Of a DNA stretch of 27,044 nucleotides, positions 16,952 to 25,863 are shown one piece after another. The notes under the pieces were generated by a model. That model was not told where the DNA came from. It saw only the letters and a program-made list of their open reading frames with translations, and ran no database searches. Numbering within the stretch: position 1 is the stretch's first letter; each line of letters begins with the position of its first letter. The position numbers and the translations under genes were made by a program. The DNA is from Bacteroidales bacterium (GTDB lineage Bacteria; Bacteroidota; Bacteroidia; Bacteroidales; Muribaculaceae), in assembly GCA_004552725.1 (NCBI GenBank), contig SFNM01000017.1, positions 1 to 27,044 of the forward strand, given 5' to 3'.

Positions 16952-18850
16952 ATGAGAAGATGGCGCATTGACGACAGTGCCGAACTGTACAACATCAACG
17001 GCTGGGGCCGTAATTATTTCTCAATCAACGATCGCGGACATGTGGTGGTGACACCCCGCGCCGGTATGGCGTCGGTTGACCTTCGCGATGTGATGGACGA
17101 ACTGAAGGTGAAGGATATCTCTTCGCCGGTGTTGCTCCGTTTCCCCGACATTCTCGACAACCGTATCGAAAAAATCTCCCACTGCTTTGCCAACGCGGCC
17201 GAAATGTATAAATATTCCGGTCGCAGTTATATGATTTATCCAATCAAGGTAAATCAAATGCGCCCCGTGGTCGAAGAAATCGTTAGTTTCGGCCAGCGCT
17301 TCAATATCGGCTTGGAAGCCGGCTCCAAGCCCGAGTTGCACGCTGTGTTGGCCACAAATATCGACGAAAACGCGCTGATTATCTGCAACGGCTACAAAGA
17401 TGAATCATACATTGAGTTGGCTCTGTTGGCTCAGAAAATGGGTCGCAAAATCTACATAGTGGTAGAAAAACTCAACGAACTCAACCTCATCGCTGAGATA
17501 GCGCGACGCCTCAAAATCTCGCCCAACGTAGGTATTCGCATCAAACTCTCCAGCACCGGTTCGGGCAAGTGGAGCGAAAGCGGCGGCGATTCATCGAAAT
17601 TCGGCCTCAACTCGTCGGAATTGCTCGAAGCGCTCGCTATCCTCAACAAGCGCGGCATGATGGATTGCCTCAAACTCATTCACTTCCATATCGGCAGCCA
17701 AATCACCAAGATACGCGTAATCAAAAATGCCTTGCGCGAGGCCACTCAATTCTATGTGCAACTCTCGAAAATGGGCTTCAAAATTGAGTTCGTTGACATT
17801 GGTGGCGGTCTGGGAGTCGACTACGACGGCACCCGCTCATCATCGAGCGAATCGTCGATGAACTATTCCATCCAAGAGTATGCCAACGACGCCGTGAGCG
17901 CAATCGTCGACGTGTGCGAGAAAAACAACCTCCCGCAGCCCAATATCATCACCGAAAGCGGACGCTCGCTCACCGCTCACCACTCTATCCTCATCCTTGA
18001 GGTGTTGGAAACCACCGAGTTGCCTCGCTGGCGCGATGATGCCGAACTCGCCGAAGACGCTCACGAACTCGCCAAGGAAATCTACGGCATTTGGGACGAA
18101 TTGGACTCTCACAACTTGTTCGAAAGTTGGCACGATGCCTTGCACATTCGCGAGCAAGCCCTCGATTTGTTCAGCCTCGGTCTGCTCGACCTCACTACGC
18201 GCGCCCAAATCGAGAAACTATTCTGGAGCATCGCCCGCGAAGTGAGCGACATCGTCAACAATATGAAGCATGCACCGGAAGAATTGCGTGTGGTATCGAA
18301 AATGATACCGGAAAAATACTTCTGCAACTTCTCGCTATTCCAATCTCTTCCGGATGCGTGGGCCGTGGACCAAATTTTCCCGGTAATACCGTTGTCGCGG
18401 TTAGACGAAAAGCCCACTCGCACTTGCACCATCCAAGATATGACCTGCGACAGCGATGGCAAAATCGCCAACTTCATCACCTGCTACGGCTCTAAAGGCG
18501 CCCTGCCGGTGCACCCCATTCGCCAAGGCGAACCTTACTACTTGGGCGTGTTCTTAGTGGGCGCTTACCAAGAAATTTTGGGCGACTTGCACAATTTGTT
18601 CGGCGACACCAACGCTGTGCATATCAGCGTCTACGCCGACCACTACGAAATCGACCAAATCATTAAAGGCGAAACCGTCGACGAGGTGCTCGACTATGTG
18701 CAATTCAATCCCAAGAAGTTGGTGCGCAACGTCGAAGCATGGGTCACCAATTCGATGAAGGCCGGCACCATCACCCCCGAAGAAGGCCGCAATTTCGTGT
18801 CGACATATCGCTCCGGACTCTTCGGATACACATATTTGGAGCACGATTGA
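16952..18850 (+). CDS. speA: Biosynthetic arginine decarboxylase (PLP-dependent)
   Basis: This 632-residue enzyme converts arginine to agmatine, the first step of the agmatine route to putrescine and spermidine. It belongs to the alanine racemase-fold (type III) decarboxylases. The pyridoxal phosphate lysine is K99 in YPIKVNQ, and HFHIGSQI plus the GGGLGVDYDG segment form the phosphate-binding region. The second active-site cysteine lies in the MTCDSDGKI motif near the C-terminal third. The length is normal for SpeA (about 630). Its stop TGA shares one base with the truA ATG, so the two are translationally coupled. It is divergent from carA, with separate promoters between. Confidence 0.97.
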   Translation: MRRWRIDDSAELYNINGWGRNYFSINDRGHVVVTPRAGMASVDLRDVMDELKVKDISSPVLLRFPDILDNRIEKISHCFANAAEMYKYSGRSYMIYPIKVNQMRPVVEEIVSFGQRFNIGLEAGSKPELHAVLATNIDENALIICNGYKDESYIELALLAQKMGRKIYIVVEKLNELNLIAEIARRLKISPNVGIRIKLSSTGSGKWSESGGDSSKFGLNSSELLEALAILNKRGMMDCLKLIHFHIGSQITKIRVIKNALREATQFYVQLSKMGFKIEFVDIGGGLGVDYDGTRSSSSESSMNYSIQEYANDAVSAIVDVCEKNNLPQPNIITESGRSLTAHHSILILEVLETTELPRWRDDAELAEDAHELAKEIYGIWDELDSHNLFESWHDALHIREQALDLFSLGLLDLTTRAQIEKLFWSIAREVSDIVNNMKHAPEELRVVSKMIPEKYFCNFSLFQSLPDAWAVDQIFPVIPLSRLDEKPTRTCTIQDMTCDSDGKIANFITCYGSKGALPVHPIRQGEPYYLGVFLVGAYQEILGDLHNLFGDTNAVHISVYADHYEIDQIIKGETVDEVLDYVQFNPKKLVRNVEAWVTNSMKAGTITPEEGRNFVSTYRSGLFGYTYLEHD

Positions 18851-19587
18851 TGCGCTATTTCCTCGATTTATCATATTTGGGCGCTCGGTTCCACGGCTGG
18901 CAAGTGCAGCCGGGCGTGGTGACTGTGCAGTCAACCATCGAAGACGCTTTGGCTCGCCTGTGCCGCCAGCCGGTGGCGATTGTCGGCGCCGGACGCACCG
19001 ATGCCGGCGTGAACGCCCGCCGGATGGTGGCTCACCTCGACTTGCCCCAAGCCGTCGAACCGTCGGAGCGCTTTCTCCATAGCCTCAACGCCTTGTGTGG
19101 CCCGGATATAGCCATTCACAGTATGCGTCCGGTGGCCGACGATGCCCACGCTCGTTTCGATGCCATTGAGCGGTCGTATCGCTACTTTGTACACACGGCC
19201 AAAGACCCGTTTTGCGGGCCGTTGTCGTGGCAAGCGCCGCCGATGCTCGATTTCGAGGCAATGAACCGTGCGGCTCAATCGCTGCTTGGCCGCCGCGATT
19301 TCACATCTTTCTCGAAATTACACACCGATGTGAAGACCAACATCTGCGATTTGCGCTCGGCTCGGTGGGTACAAACCGATGCCACTCACTGGTATTTCGA
19401 GATTGTAGCCGATAGATTTCTGCGCAACATGGTGCGCGCTGTGGTAGGCACGTTGGTCAACGTGGGCCGCGGCAAAATCACAGTGCCTCAAGTAGTTGAC
19501 ATACTTGAGGCACGCGATAGATGTGCTGCCGGCGAGTCGATGCCCGGCACTCCACTATTCTTGTGGGACGTGAAATATCCTTATTAA
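18850..19587 (+). CDS. truA: tRNA pseudouridine(38-40) synthase TruA
   Basis: This 245-residue enzyme makes pseudouridines at positions 38-40 of the anticodon stem. The catalytic aspartate is D51 in GAGRTDAGVNA, and the N-terminus RYFLDLSYLGARFHGWQ is typical. Further marks are the SYRYFVHTAKDPF and FLRNMVRAVVGTLVNVGRG segments. The frame is open upstream to 18739 inside speA, but the family begins at the ATG at 18850, which overlaps the speA stop in TGATG. Its 3' end faces porN with only 5 nt between the stop codons, and a perfect 12-bp hairpin is embedded near its end. Confidence 0.96.
   Translation: MRYFLDLSYLGARFHGWQVQPGVVTVQSTIEDALARLCRQPVAIVGAGRTDAGVNARRMVAHLDLPQAVEPSERFLHSLNALCGPDIAIHSMRPVADDAHARFDAIERSYRYFVHTAKDPFCGPLSWQAPPMLDFEAMNRAAQSLLGRRDFTSFSKLHTDVKTNICDLRSARWVQTDATHWYFEIVADRFLRNMVRAVVGTLVNVGRGKITVPQVVDILEARDRCAAGESMPGTPLFLWDVKYPY
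19483..19513. terminator. Perfect 12-bp hairpin inside the truA 3' coding region
   Basis: GTGCCTCAAGTA (19483-19494) and TACTTGAGGCAC (19502-19513) are exact inverted repeats around a 7-nt loop. In the minus direction the hairpin begins 79 nt after the porN stop, where a terminator for the por operon is expected, since only 5 nt separate porN from truA. It has no strong U-tract (TGTGATTTTG follows). The terminator role is inferred. Confidence 0.5.
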
Positions 19588-19592
19588 ATGTA

Positions 19593-20720
19593 TTAGCGAC
19601 GGCGACGCACGCTGCGAGTCGGAGCGGAAGATGCCGACGAGTTGTTGTTCGACGGACGCTGTTGCTGCGTGTTCTCGCGGCGCGAATTGTTGCGGCGCGA
19701 ACTCGAGCGAGTGCTGCGAGCCGGTTGCTTCTGCTGTTGCACCGAGGTAGAGTCGCCATTGGCGAGGGCTTCGGCTTGTGCTTGCGCTTCAGCGCGTGCT
19801 TGGAGTTCTTCGCGAGTAGGAGTCCACAGGCGCTGCTCAAACGAGTCGAGCGATGCTTGGATAGAGTCGCAAGCGCGGCGGCGGTCGTCGGGGTCGGGAT
19901 AGATTTGAGACATCGACCGATTGCGCAGGTTGCGAGTCTTGTAGATTTCGCCGGTGTACATATTTAGGTTGAAGAAATCGTCGTAGGTGTAAGTGGGCAG
20001 GTTGTTGGAGTCGTCCACGAAGATACCTTGAGTGGTGAGGTATGGGCGCAAGTCGGAGTATTTTACCCAGAACATAGGATAGCGGATGGCATCACCGCCG
20101 AAGTCGCCGGCACGGTGCAATACCGGGCAGATGGCTTGAATGCTCATTTTAAGACGGTTGTAGCGGGTGTCGTAGCGCCATTCTTCGATTACATAGTAGG
20201 AGAGCACCTCGTTGGAGGGTACGTCGGCCTCTTCAATTACGAAGCGAGGATTTTTCTCCGAATACCCGCGTGCTTCTTGATAAATCACGTGGAAACGGTC
20301 GAGCATATCGCGCACTTTGAGTTGATATTGCTCGGTGAATACTTCGCGACCGTCGAGATATTCGTAGGCTTTGAGTTGGTTGTCGGCCATCAGGCGCATA
20401 ATGATGCGGAAGAGGTTTTCTTGGCCTTCGATGGGCTCTTCGGGGAAGTAAAGGCAGGCATTTGTATCGTTCTCGAGGTCGATTTGGCGATAGATAACGC
20501 GCAGATATTGGATGTCGCCTTCGGAGAGGGCGTCGTCGGATGCTTCATAGAAGCCTTGCATACGCTCGGTGATAGCCGACGGCTGGTCGGCATTGCGCGA
20601 GTTGCGGTCGGTTCGACGGCTTACCGACCCGGCCGAGGAGGTATTGTTGTCTTGAGCAGTGATGCTGAGCGCTATTGCTGCTACAATGCATGCGGTGATG
20701 GTATATCGAATGATTTTCAT
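19593..20720 (-). CDS. porN: Type IX secretion ring protein PorN (GldN)
   Basis: This 375-residue periplasmic protein forms, with the lipoprotein PorK, the large ring under the outer membrane of the type IX secretion system. A signal peptide (MKIIRYTITACIVAAIAL, cleavage after a TAQ-like site near residue 23) is followed by the conserved GldN domain, including segments such as YYVIEEWRYDTR and YPMFWVKYSDLRPYL. An ATG six codons upstream exists, but the ATG at 20720 begins a proper signal peptide and is preferred. The last 65 or so residues are low-complexity, rich in Q, N, S and R, and end in four arginines. It is the last gene of the por operon, 22 nt after porM. Confidence 0.9.
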   Translation of the reverse strand: MKIIRYTITACIVAAIALSITAQDNNTSSAGSVSRRTDRNSRNADQPSAITERMQGFYEASDDALSEGDIQYLRVIYRQIDLENDTNACLYFPEEPIEGQENLFRIIMRLMADNQLKAYEYLDGREVFTEQYQLKVRDMLDRFHVIYQEARGYSEKNPRFVIEEADVPSNEVLSYYVIEEWRYDTRYNRLKMSIQAICPVLHRAGDFGGDAIRYPMFWVKYSDLRPYLTTQGIFVDDSNNLPTYTYDDFFNLNMYTGEIYKTRNLRNRSMSQIYPDPDDRRRACDSIQASLDSFEQRLWTPTREELQARAEAQAQAEALANGDSTSVQQQKQPARSTRSSSRRNNSRRENTQQQRPSNNNSSASSAPTRSVRRRR

Positions 20721-20742
20721 AACTGAAAGGGTGTGCAAGGCG

Positions 20743-22308
20743 TTAGTTTACAATTACTTCCATTGGCGAGAGGTCGCGTGTGATACCGTCAGGGCCGATG
20801 GCTTTGATGCGGGATATGTAGAATCGTTTACCGCGTTGTAGACGCTGGAAGGATTGGCGTTGGCGTTGGGAGAACTTGTTGCCGTCGCTCACTTCGGGGA
20901 TGGCGTTGCCCATTGAGTCGAAGAACACGGTTTCGAAACTGAGCACGGTGAACGGGGTATTGAGCAAACCGTCGTCGATGGCGGCGCTGAGGCCCTCGGC
21001 TCGGATGAGAATGGTCTTGCCTAGGGGCTTGCCACCGCGATATTGGTCGGGATTGCCGTTGGCGTCGGTGAAGGAGATGAATGGGGTTGGGTCGGGCAGA
21101 CGGCGCACGCGGAATGTGGTGGCGGCCATTTGCACGGAGTGCCCATCCATATTGGCAGTGACGGTGATAGTGGCGTCGGTGCCTACGTTTGAGGGGCGAG
21201 CCACCCATTTATCGCCGGAGCGCGAGAGCGAGCCGTTGGTCATAGTGGCGGAGATGTCGTTCATTGCCACACCCGGCACGGAGATGCCGATGGGGTTGTC
21301 GATACCGGCGTAAAGCACGTTCATCATTGTGGCGGAGACGGTGGCCATCGGTTCGATGACGGTGTAGGACGATTCGAACGGGTGCTTGGTGCGCGAGCCG
21401 TCGCCGTGGGTCACTTCGAGATAGCCGCTATAATTAAACACGCCGGTTTGAGTGGGCGAAAGTTCGTAGATGGCATGTTGATTGCCAAGCGATTTGCCAT
21501 CGATAAACAATTCAGGGCGGGCTGTGGTGTCGACAGCGGCCAATACGATGTTGGCTGAATATTTACCGCCGCGCATCACCATACGCGATTGTGGAATGAC
21601 GTAGGCGGTGAGCTCGTTCACGCGCACGTCGCCGGCATCAACCTGTGCATAAATGCTTTGCAATGCCTCACCCTCGGCATAGAGGATGTCGCTTTGGAGT
21701 TTGGTGAGGATAGTGATGGCGGCCACGGTGGGTTGCTGGTCGAATTTGGCCTCTTCCCATAGTTGAGGGGTGAGAGTGCCTTTGCGCTGCACCGGAGCGG
21801 TCGAAAGCATCTGAGCAATGTTGGCTTGCTTGGTGGAGTCGGGTATAAACGACTGAATGAAAGCGCGATAGGTGTCGACATCGGCTCGGAGAGCGGCGCC
21901 GCGCGAGTTGCCGGGGTTGAGCATAATCACGGCCGCTGCTTCGAGGTCGTCGCGGTTGATAATGTCATCGGGATTGCCGTCTGGGCCGTCGGCTTTGTGC
22001 ACGATTAGGCGTTTGAGCGAGTCGACGGTATTGATGATTTTGGCGGTGGCTTGGCGCACTTGAGTGGCTTTGTCGAGCCATGGGCCGCCTTTGTCGGGGT
22101 TGAGCGAAGTGAAGGCTTCGAGTTGGTTGTAGATGGTTTGGTTGCGACGAGCCACATTCTCGTTGGTGCGAGTGAGGCCGTCTTGCACTTGAGTGAACCC
22201 GTCGAGCACGTCGGACGACACGTTGAGTGCGAGCATCGCGGTGAGCACGATGTACATCAAGTTAATCATCTTCTGACGTGGCGAAAGCCTTGTGTTATTG
22301 GTACCCAT
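20743..22308 (-). CDS. porM: Type IX secretion motor protein PorM (GldM)
   Basis: This 521-residue inner-membrane protein has a single N-terminal membrane helix (about residues 14-32) and a long periplasmic shaft of several domains that reaches the PorK/PorN ring. Together with PorL it forms the proton-powered motor. The start SPRQKMINLMYIVLTAML is the clear GldM signature. R11 in SPRQ corresponds to the conserved arginine (R9 in Flavobacterium GldM) that pairs with the PorL/GldL glutamate. Length is normal (about 510-520). It begins 21 nt after porL. Confidence 0.95.
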   Translation of the reverse strand: MGTNNTRLSPRQKMINLMYIVLTAMLALNVSSDVLDGFTQVQDGLTRTNENVARRNQTIYNQLEAFTSLNPDKGGPWLDKATQVRQATAKIINTVDSLKRLIVHKADGPDGNPDDIINRDDLEAAAVIMLNPGNSRGAALRADVDTYRAFIQSFIPDSTKQANIAQMLSTAPVQRKGTLTPQLWEEAKFDQQPTVAAITILTKLQSDILYAEGEALQSIYAQVDAGDVRVNELTAYVIPQSRMVMRGGKYSANIVLAAVDTTARPELFIDGKSLGNQHAIYELSPTQTGVFNYSGYLEVTHGDGSRTKHPFESSYTVIEPMATVSATMMNVLYAGIDNPIGISVPGVAMNDISATMTNGSLSRSGDKWVARPSNVGTDATITVTANMDGHSVQMAATTFRVRRLPDPTPFISFTDANGNPDQYRGGKPLGKTILIRAEGLSAAIDDGLLNTPFTVLSFETVFFDSMGNAIPEVSDGNKFSQRQRQSFQRLQRGKRFYISRIKAIGPDGITRDLSPMEVIVN

Positions 22309-22329
22309 TTATCAGTGTGATTATTCGGG

Positions 22330-23373
22330 TTATGCTTGAGGTTCTGAAGGTTGCGAAGGGGTGCCGGGGTTTACGGGCGGTGTAGGCATTTGGCCGTACA
22401 TGTTGATAGTCATGGCGTGAATCATTTTTTCGTACACGCCGTTGAGTTGTTGCATGTAGCGAGCCATGCGCTCGGTTTCTTCGCAGTAGCGTGTGCTTTG
22501 AGTGGCACTCTTTTCGTACATATCGCGAATGTCCTTGATGCCACGGTTCACACGGTCGATAGAGTCGATTTGCGAGGAAACGCTCTTGAGTTGGATTTCG
22601 TATATAGTGTTGAGGCCGGCGATATTGCGATTGAGCGTCTGCATTTGCTCGGCGTATCCGGTAGCGGCATCGGAGATTTCGGTAGAGTTGGCTGTGATAG
22701 CCTGATAACTTTGGAGAATGGTGTCGCTGACGGCGTTGAGCGCTTGAGTGGTTTGGCGCAGGTGCTGCATATCGGCGGCGATGCCGGCGATTTGGTCGAG
22801 GTAGGCCTGAGTGGCGGAGGTGAGTTCGGCCATGCGCGAGAGTTGGTCGGCAGCAGCCGACATTTTGGCGATAGACTCGGAGAGCGCGGTAGCGTCTTCT
22901 TCGTTGAGGTTGATGCCGGCGGGTATGCCTGCAGCGGCTTTGGCGTCGCTCACCGAAGGAGCCTGCACTATCACTGTGCCGGTGGGAGCGCTGCCTTCAG
23001 CATCGCCGGCGATTACAGTGCCGCCTACTACGGTACCACCGGTAGTGCCACCATTGATTACCACGCCACCACCGCCACCGCCGGCGAAGTCGGGACGGTC
23101 TTCGGGGTCTTTAGATTCGAGCACGGGAAACACGTCTTCCCAGTGGTATTCGCGAGGAGGACGGTCGAAGGCGGTGAGCACGAACATAAGCACTTCGGTG
23201 CCCATACCCAACGAAAGGAGGGCATTGCCACCGGGGAGGTGGAGAATTTTGAACAGGGCGCCCCAGATTACGATGGCTGCGCCGATGGAGTAAGCGAAGT
23301 TGAAGAAGCGTTGGCCTTTTTCGCTGCTAATGAAAGCACCGATGCCGCGGCGATATTGTTGAACTTTTCCCAT
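22330..23373 (-). CDS. porL: Type IX secretion motor protein PorL (GldL)
   Basis: This 347-residue inner-membrane protein is the stator-like ring of the type IX motor. Two membrane helices lie near residues 24-44 and 51-69. They contain K42 and E60, in positions suited to the lysine and glutamate used for proton transfer in GldL. The cytoplasmic part begins with a glycine/valine/threonine-rich stretch near residues 96-135, starting with six glycines in a row. It continues as a long helical, coiled-coil-like region and ends in a proline-rich tail. The usual family length is around 220-310, so this one is on the long side because of the linker. It lies 27 nt after porK. Confidence 0.93.
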   Translation of the reverse strand: MGKVQQYRRGIGAFISSEKGQRFFNFAYSIGAAIVIWGALFKILHLPGGNALLSLGMGTEVLMFVLTAFDRPPREYHWEDVFPVLESKDPEDRPDFAGGGGGGVVINGGTTGGTVVGGTVIAGDAEGSAPTGTVIVQAPSVSDAKAAAGIPAGINLNEEDATALSESIAKMSAAADQLSRMAELTSATQAYLDQIAGIAADMQHLRQTTQALNAVSDTILQSYQAITANSTEISDAATGYAEQMQTLNRNIAGLNTIYEIQLKSVSSQIDSIDRVNRGIKDIRDMYEKSATQSTRYCEETERMARYMQQLNGVYEKMIHAMTINMYGQMPTPPVNPGTPSQPSEPQA

Positions 23374-23400
23374 GATGTAAAGCGGTAAAAGCGGGGTGAA

Positions 23401-24846
23401 TTACTTGTGTTTATTGCCTCGGGCGAAGCCGATTTGAGTGCGCACGCAGCGGAAACCGATGTATGAGCGTTGCTCGTTTTGATATTCCCACATACGCAGG
23501 TCGGCTCGGATGTTGTGGGCGACGTCTTTCCACGAACCGCCGCGCACAATTTTGCGTTTGAGGCGGTAGGGGTCTTCGGTGGCTGCGTTGTAGCGATATT
23601 CGGGGTTGAGGTCGGAGGTCAGGCGCGACACGCTTTCGGTGAAAGCGGTGGAGGTCCATTCGCTCACGTTGCCGGCCATGTCGTAGAGGCCGAAGTCGTT
23701 GGGAGCGTATGTGCCTACGCGCGAGGTGATTAAGTGACCGTCGCGCACAAAGTTGCCTTCGCCGGGCTTAAAGTTGGCATAGAAGCAACCGCGGTCTTCG
23801 CTCAGGGCAAGGTCGCCTTCCCAAGGGTAGATGTTCTCGTCCACGCCGGCACGGGCTGCGTATTCCCATTCGGCTTCGGTGGGGAGACGGTAGGGCTCGA
23901 TGTACACGCCTTCGCGACCGAGGGAGCGGCGCAAGAAGTCGGTGCGCCAATTGCAGAAAGCCGATGCTTGTTCCCAACTAACACCCACCACGGGGTAGTC
24001 GCTATATCCGCCGTTGGCGAAGTACATACGCACATACGGCTCATTGTAAGCGTTCTCGAAGTCGTTGACCCAAGCGGTGGTGTCGGGATAGATGTTTACG
24101 ATGTAAGTGTTGATAAAATCGTAGTCGCCGGTGAGTTGACGCGAGATGGTTTGGCGCACGATGCGGCCATCTTCGTCGATGAAGGCTGTATCCTTGGAGA
24201 TGGTGGGATTGTCGGTGGCTACGGGGTGGTCGGTGTTGTAGTCGCGACGCGAGGGGTCGAGGCGGTGGCGACGTTGCACGGCCGCAGTTTGGTCGTAGAT
24301 TTCGTAGCGATAATTGAGTTGAGCGGCATCGAGTTCGCGCACACCGGTGATGGGGTTGGTGCGATACACGCTCTCAATGGCGCGAAGTTCCTCCTCGGAG
24401 GGATTGCGCCAAGGAATTGGCTTGGACCAATCGAGATGAGGCGTCACGGGGTTGCCGTCGCGGTCCTCGGTGATTTTGTAGTCCTCATTGCCACCGTATG
24501 CGGGGTCGGCGAGCCTTTCGCGGATGATAGAGTCGCGCACCCAGAATACGAATTGTTTATACTTGCCATTGGTGATTTCGGTTTCGTCCATCCAGAAAGC
24601 ATCTACGGAGATGCCGCGAGCATCGGCGCGAAGGTTCCATAAGGAGTCGTCTTTGGCCACGCCTACGTGCATAGAGCCGCGGTCGATGAGCACCATGCCG
24701 TAAGGGGTAGGCTCGGCCCACGATGCGCCTCCTACACCGGTGACTTCACCTCCGGCAGCGGAGTGAGAGCCCGACATACAGGAAGAGGCGGCAGCGGCGA
24801 TGGCAAGCCCTGCGGTGAGGAGGATGGTTTTGGTGGTTGTCTTCAT
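23401..24846 (-). CDS. porK: Type IX secretion ring lipoprotein PorK (GldK)
   Basis: This 481-residue outer-membrane lipoprotein forms the ring with PorN. The signal peptide ends at C23 (AAAASSC), the likely lipidated cysteine. The rest is a formylglycine-generating-enzyme-like (FGE-sulfatase) fold: FWMDETEITNGKYKQF, VVGVSWEQASAFCNW, YRLPTEAEWEYAARAG, GLYDMAGNVSEW and IVRGGSWKD appear in the expected order. In PorK/GldK this fold is structural and not known to be catalytic. The gene lies 24 nt after porP and is followed closely by porL, in the order standard for type IX clusters. Confidence 0.94.
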   Translation of the reverse strand: MKTTTKTILLTAGLAIAAAASSCMSGSHSAAGGEVTGVGGASWAEPTPYGMVLIDRGSMHVGVAKDDSLWNLRADARGISVDAFWMDETEITNGKYKQFVFWVRDSIIRERLADPAYGGNEDYKITEDRDGNPVTPHLDWSKPIPWRNPSEEELRAIESVYRTNPITGVRELDAAQLNYRYEIYDQTAAVQRRHRLDPSRRDYNTDHPVATDNPTISKDTAFIDEDGRIVRQTISRQLTGDYDFINTYIVNIYPDTTAWVNDFENAYNEPYVRMYFANGGYSDYPVVGVSWEQASAFCNWRTDFLRRSLGREGVYIEPYRLPTEAEWEYAARAGVDENIYPWEGDLALSEDRGCFYANFKPGEGNFVRDGHLITSRVGTYAPNDFGLYDMAGNVSEWTSTAFTESVSRLTSDLNPEYRYNAATEDPYRLKRKIVRGGSWKDVAHNIRADLRMWEYQNEQRSYIGFRCVRTQIGFARGNKHK

Positions 24847-24870
24847 TGTATATGGTGACAGGATGATTGT

Positions 24871-25860
24871 TTACATTATTCTAATGGAGCGATGGCGATG
24901 GCGGTTGCGCTCACCAAGATTTAGTTTGAGTCGGTAGCCCACTACAAACTCATGGCTACCGGATGACGCGCTGTGAATAGCGCCGGTGGAGTATTCATAA
25001 CTGTAGCCCAAATAAAAGTTCTTGATTTCGGCGGCAAGAGTGGCTATCACGGCGTCGTCCCACCGATAGCCGATGCCGAAACTGAGGAATTTATTATATC
25101 GGGCACGAGCATTAATTTCGCCGGTATAGAAAGTGAAATCGGTTTTCACTAAAACAGCCGGTAGTATTTCAAATAACGTATTTTTTATCGGAATATTGCA
25201 TTCGCCTATGAAATAGAGTGTTCGGTCGGCTTTAAATTCGTAGATTTGTTCAGTGGAGGAATTTGATGTGCCGGAATTTTCGCCGCCCATTTTGATGGTG
25301 GGAGAGGAGATGTGAGTCATCGACACACCTACACCCCATCGTGGCCGCTGATACCAGATGCCGGCGGCCAAGTCGAGGGCGGTACCGTGAATGTCGGAGG
25401 TGGGAATAGCGTCGTCGTTACCTTGGTGGTATTCATCGCCATCGGGTAGCACCACTTCGGAGCCTTTGAAGCGTTGGTCGAAAAGCCCCACTTGAAAGCC
25501 GCCGGTAAATTCGCCGCCGAATTTGCGAAACTTGAAAGCGATTTGCGCTGCGGCATTCAAGGAATTGAACAAACCGATGCTCTCTTGGCGCAATACCACG
25601 CCGGTGCCGAAGCGTTTGCCCAAAAATTTGAACGGCATATCGGCAGTGGCCATAAACGATTGCGGTGCGCCGTCGATGCCTACCCATTGCAACCGAGCAC
25701 CGCCATTGATGGAGATGTAATCCTCAAGACCTATGGCAGCGGGGTTGTATTGCGACTTAAGTCTAAAGAATTGAGCCATCTGCGGGTCGGTTTGTGCGTT
25801 TGCGCCGAAGTAACAGAAGGAAATCGCAACGATGAGTATTATTTGTAGGCGGCGAAGCAT
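24871..25860 (-). CDS. porP: Type IX secretion outer-membrane protein PorP (PorP/SprF family)
   Basis: This 329-residue protein has a signal peptide (cleavage near ANAQ, residue 23) followed by the PorP/SprF signature DPQMAQFFRLKSQYNPAA. The remainder is a series of amphipathic beta-strands ending in a barrel-like C-terminus, as expected for an outer-membrane protein. PorP works with the PorK/PorN ring; SprF-type paralogues help export individual substrates. Its position directly upstream of porK argues for the true core PorP rather than a substrate-linked paralogue. It starts 3 nt after the porT stop. Confidence 0.9.
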   Translation of the reverse strand: MLRRLQIILIVAISFCYFGANAQTDPQMAQFFRLKSQYNPAAIGLEDYISINGGARLQWVGIDGAPQSFMATADMPFKFLGKRFGTGVVLRQESIGLFNSLNAAAQIAFKFRKFGGEFTGGFQVGLFDQRFKGSEVVLPDGDEYHQGNDDAIPTSDIHGTALDLAAGIWYQRPRWGVGVSMTHISSPTIKMGGENSGTSNSSTEQIYEFKADRTLYFIGECNIPIKNTLFEILPAVLVKTDFTFYTGEINARARYNKFLSFGIGYRWDDAVIATLAAEIKNFYLGYSYEYSTGAIHSASSGSHEFVVGYRLKLNLGERNRHRHRSIRIM

Positions 25861-25863
25861 TGT

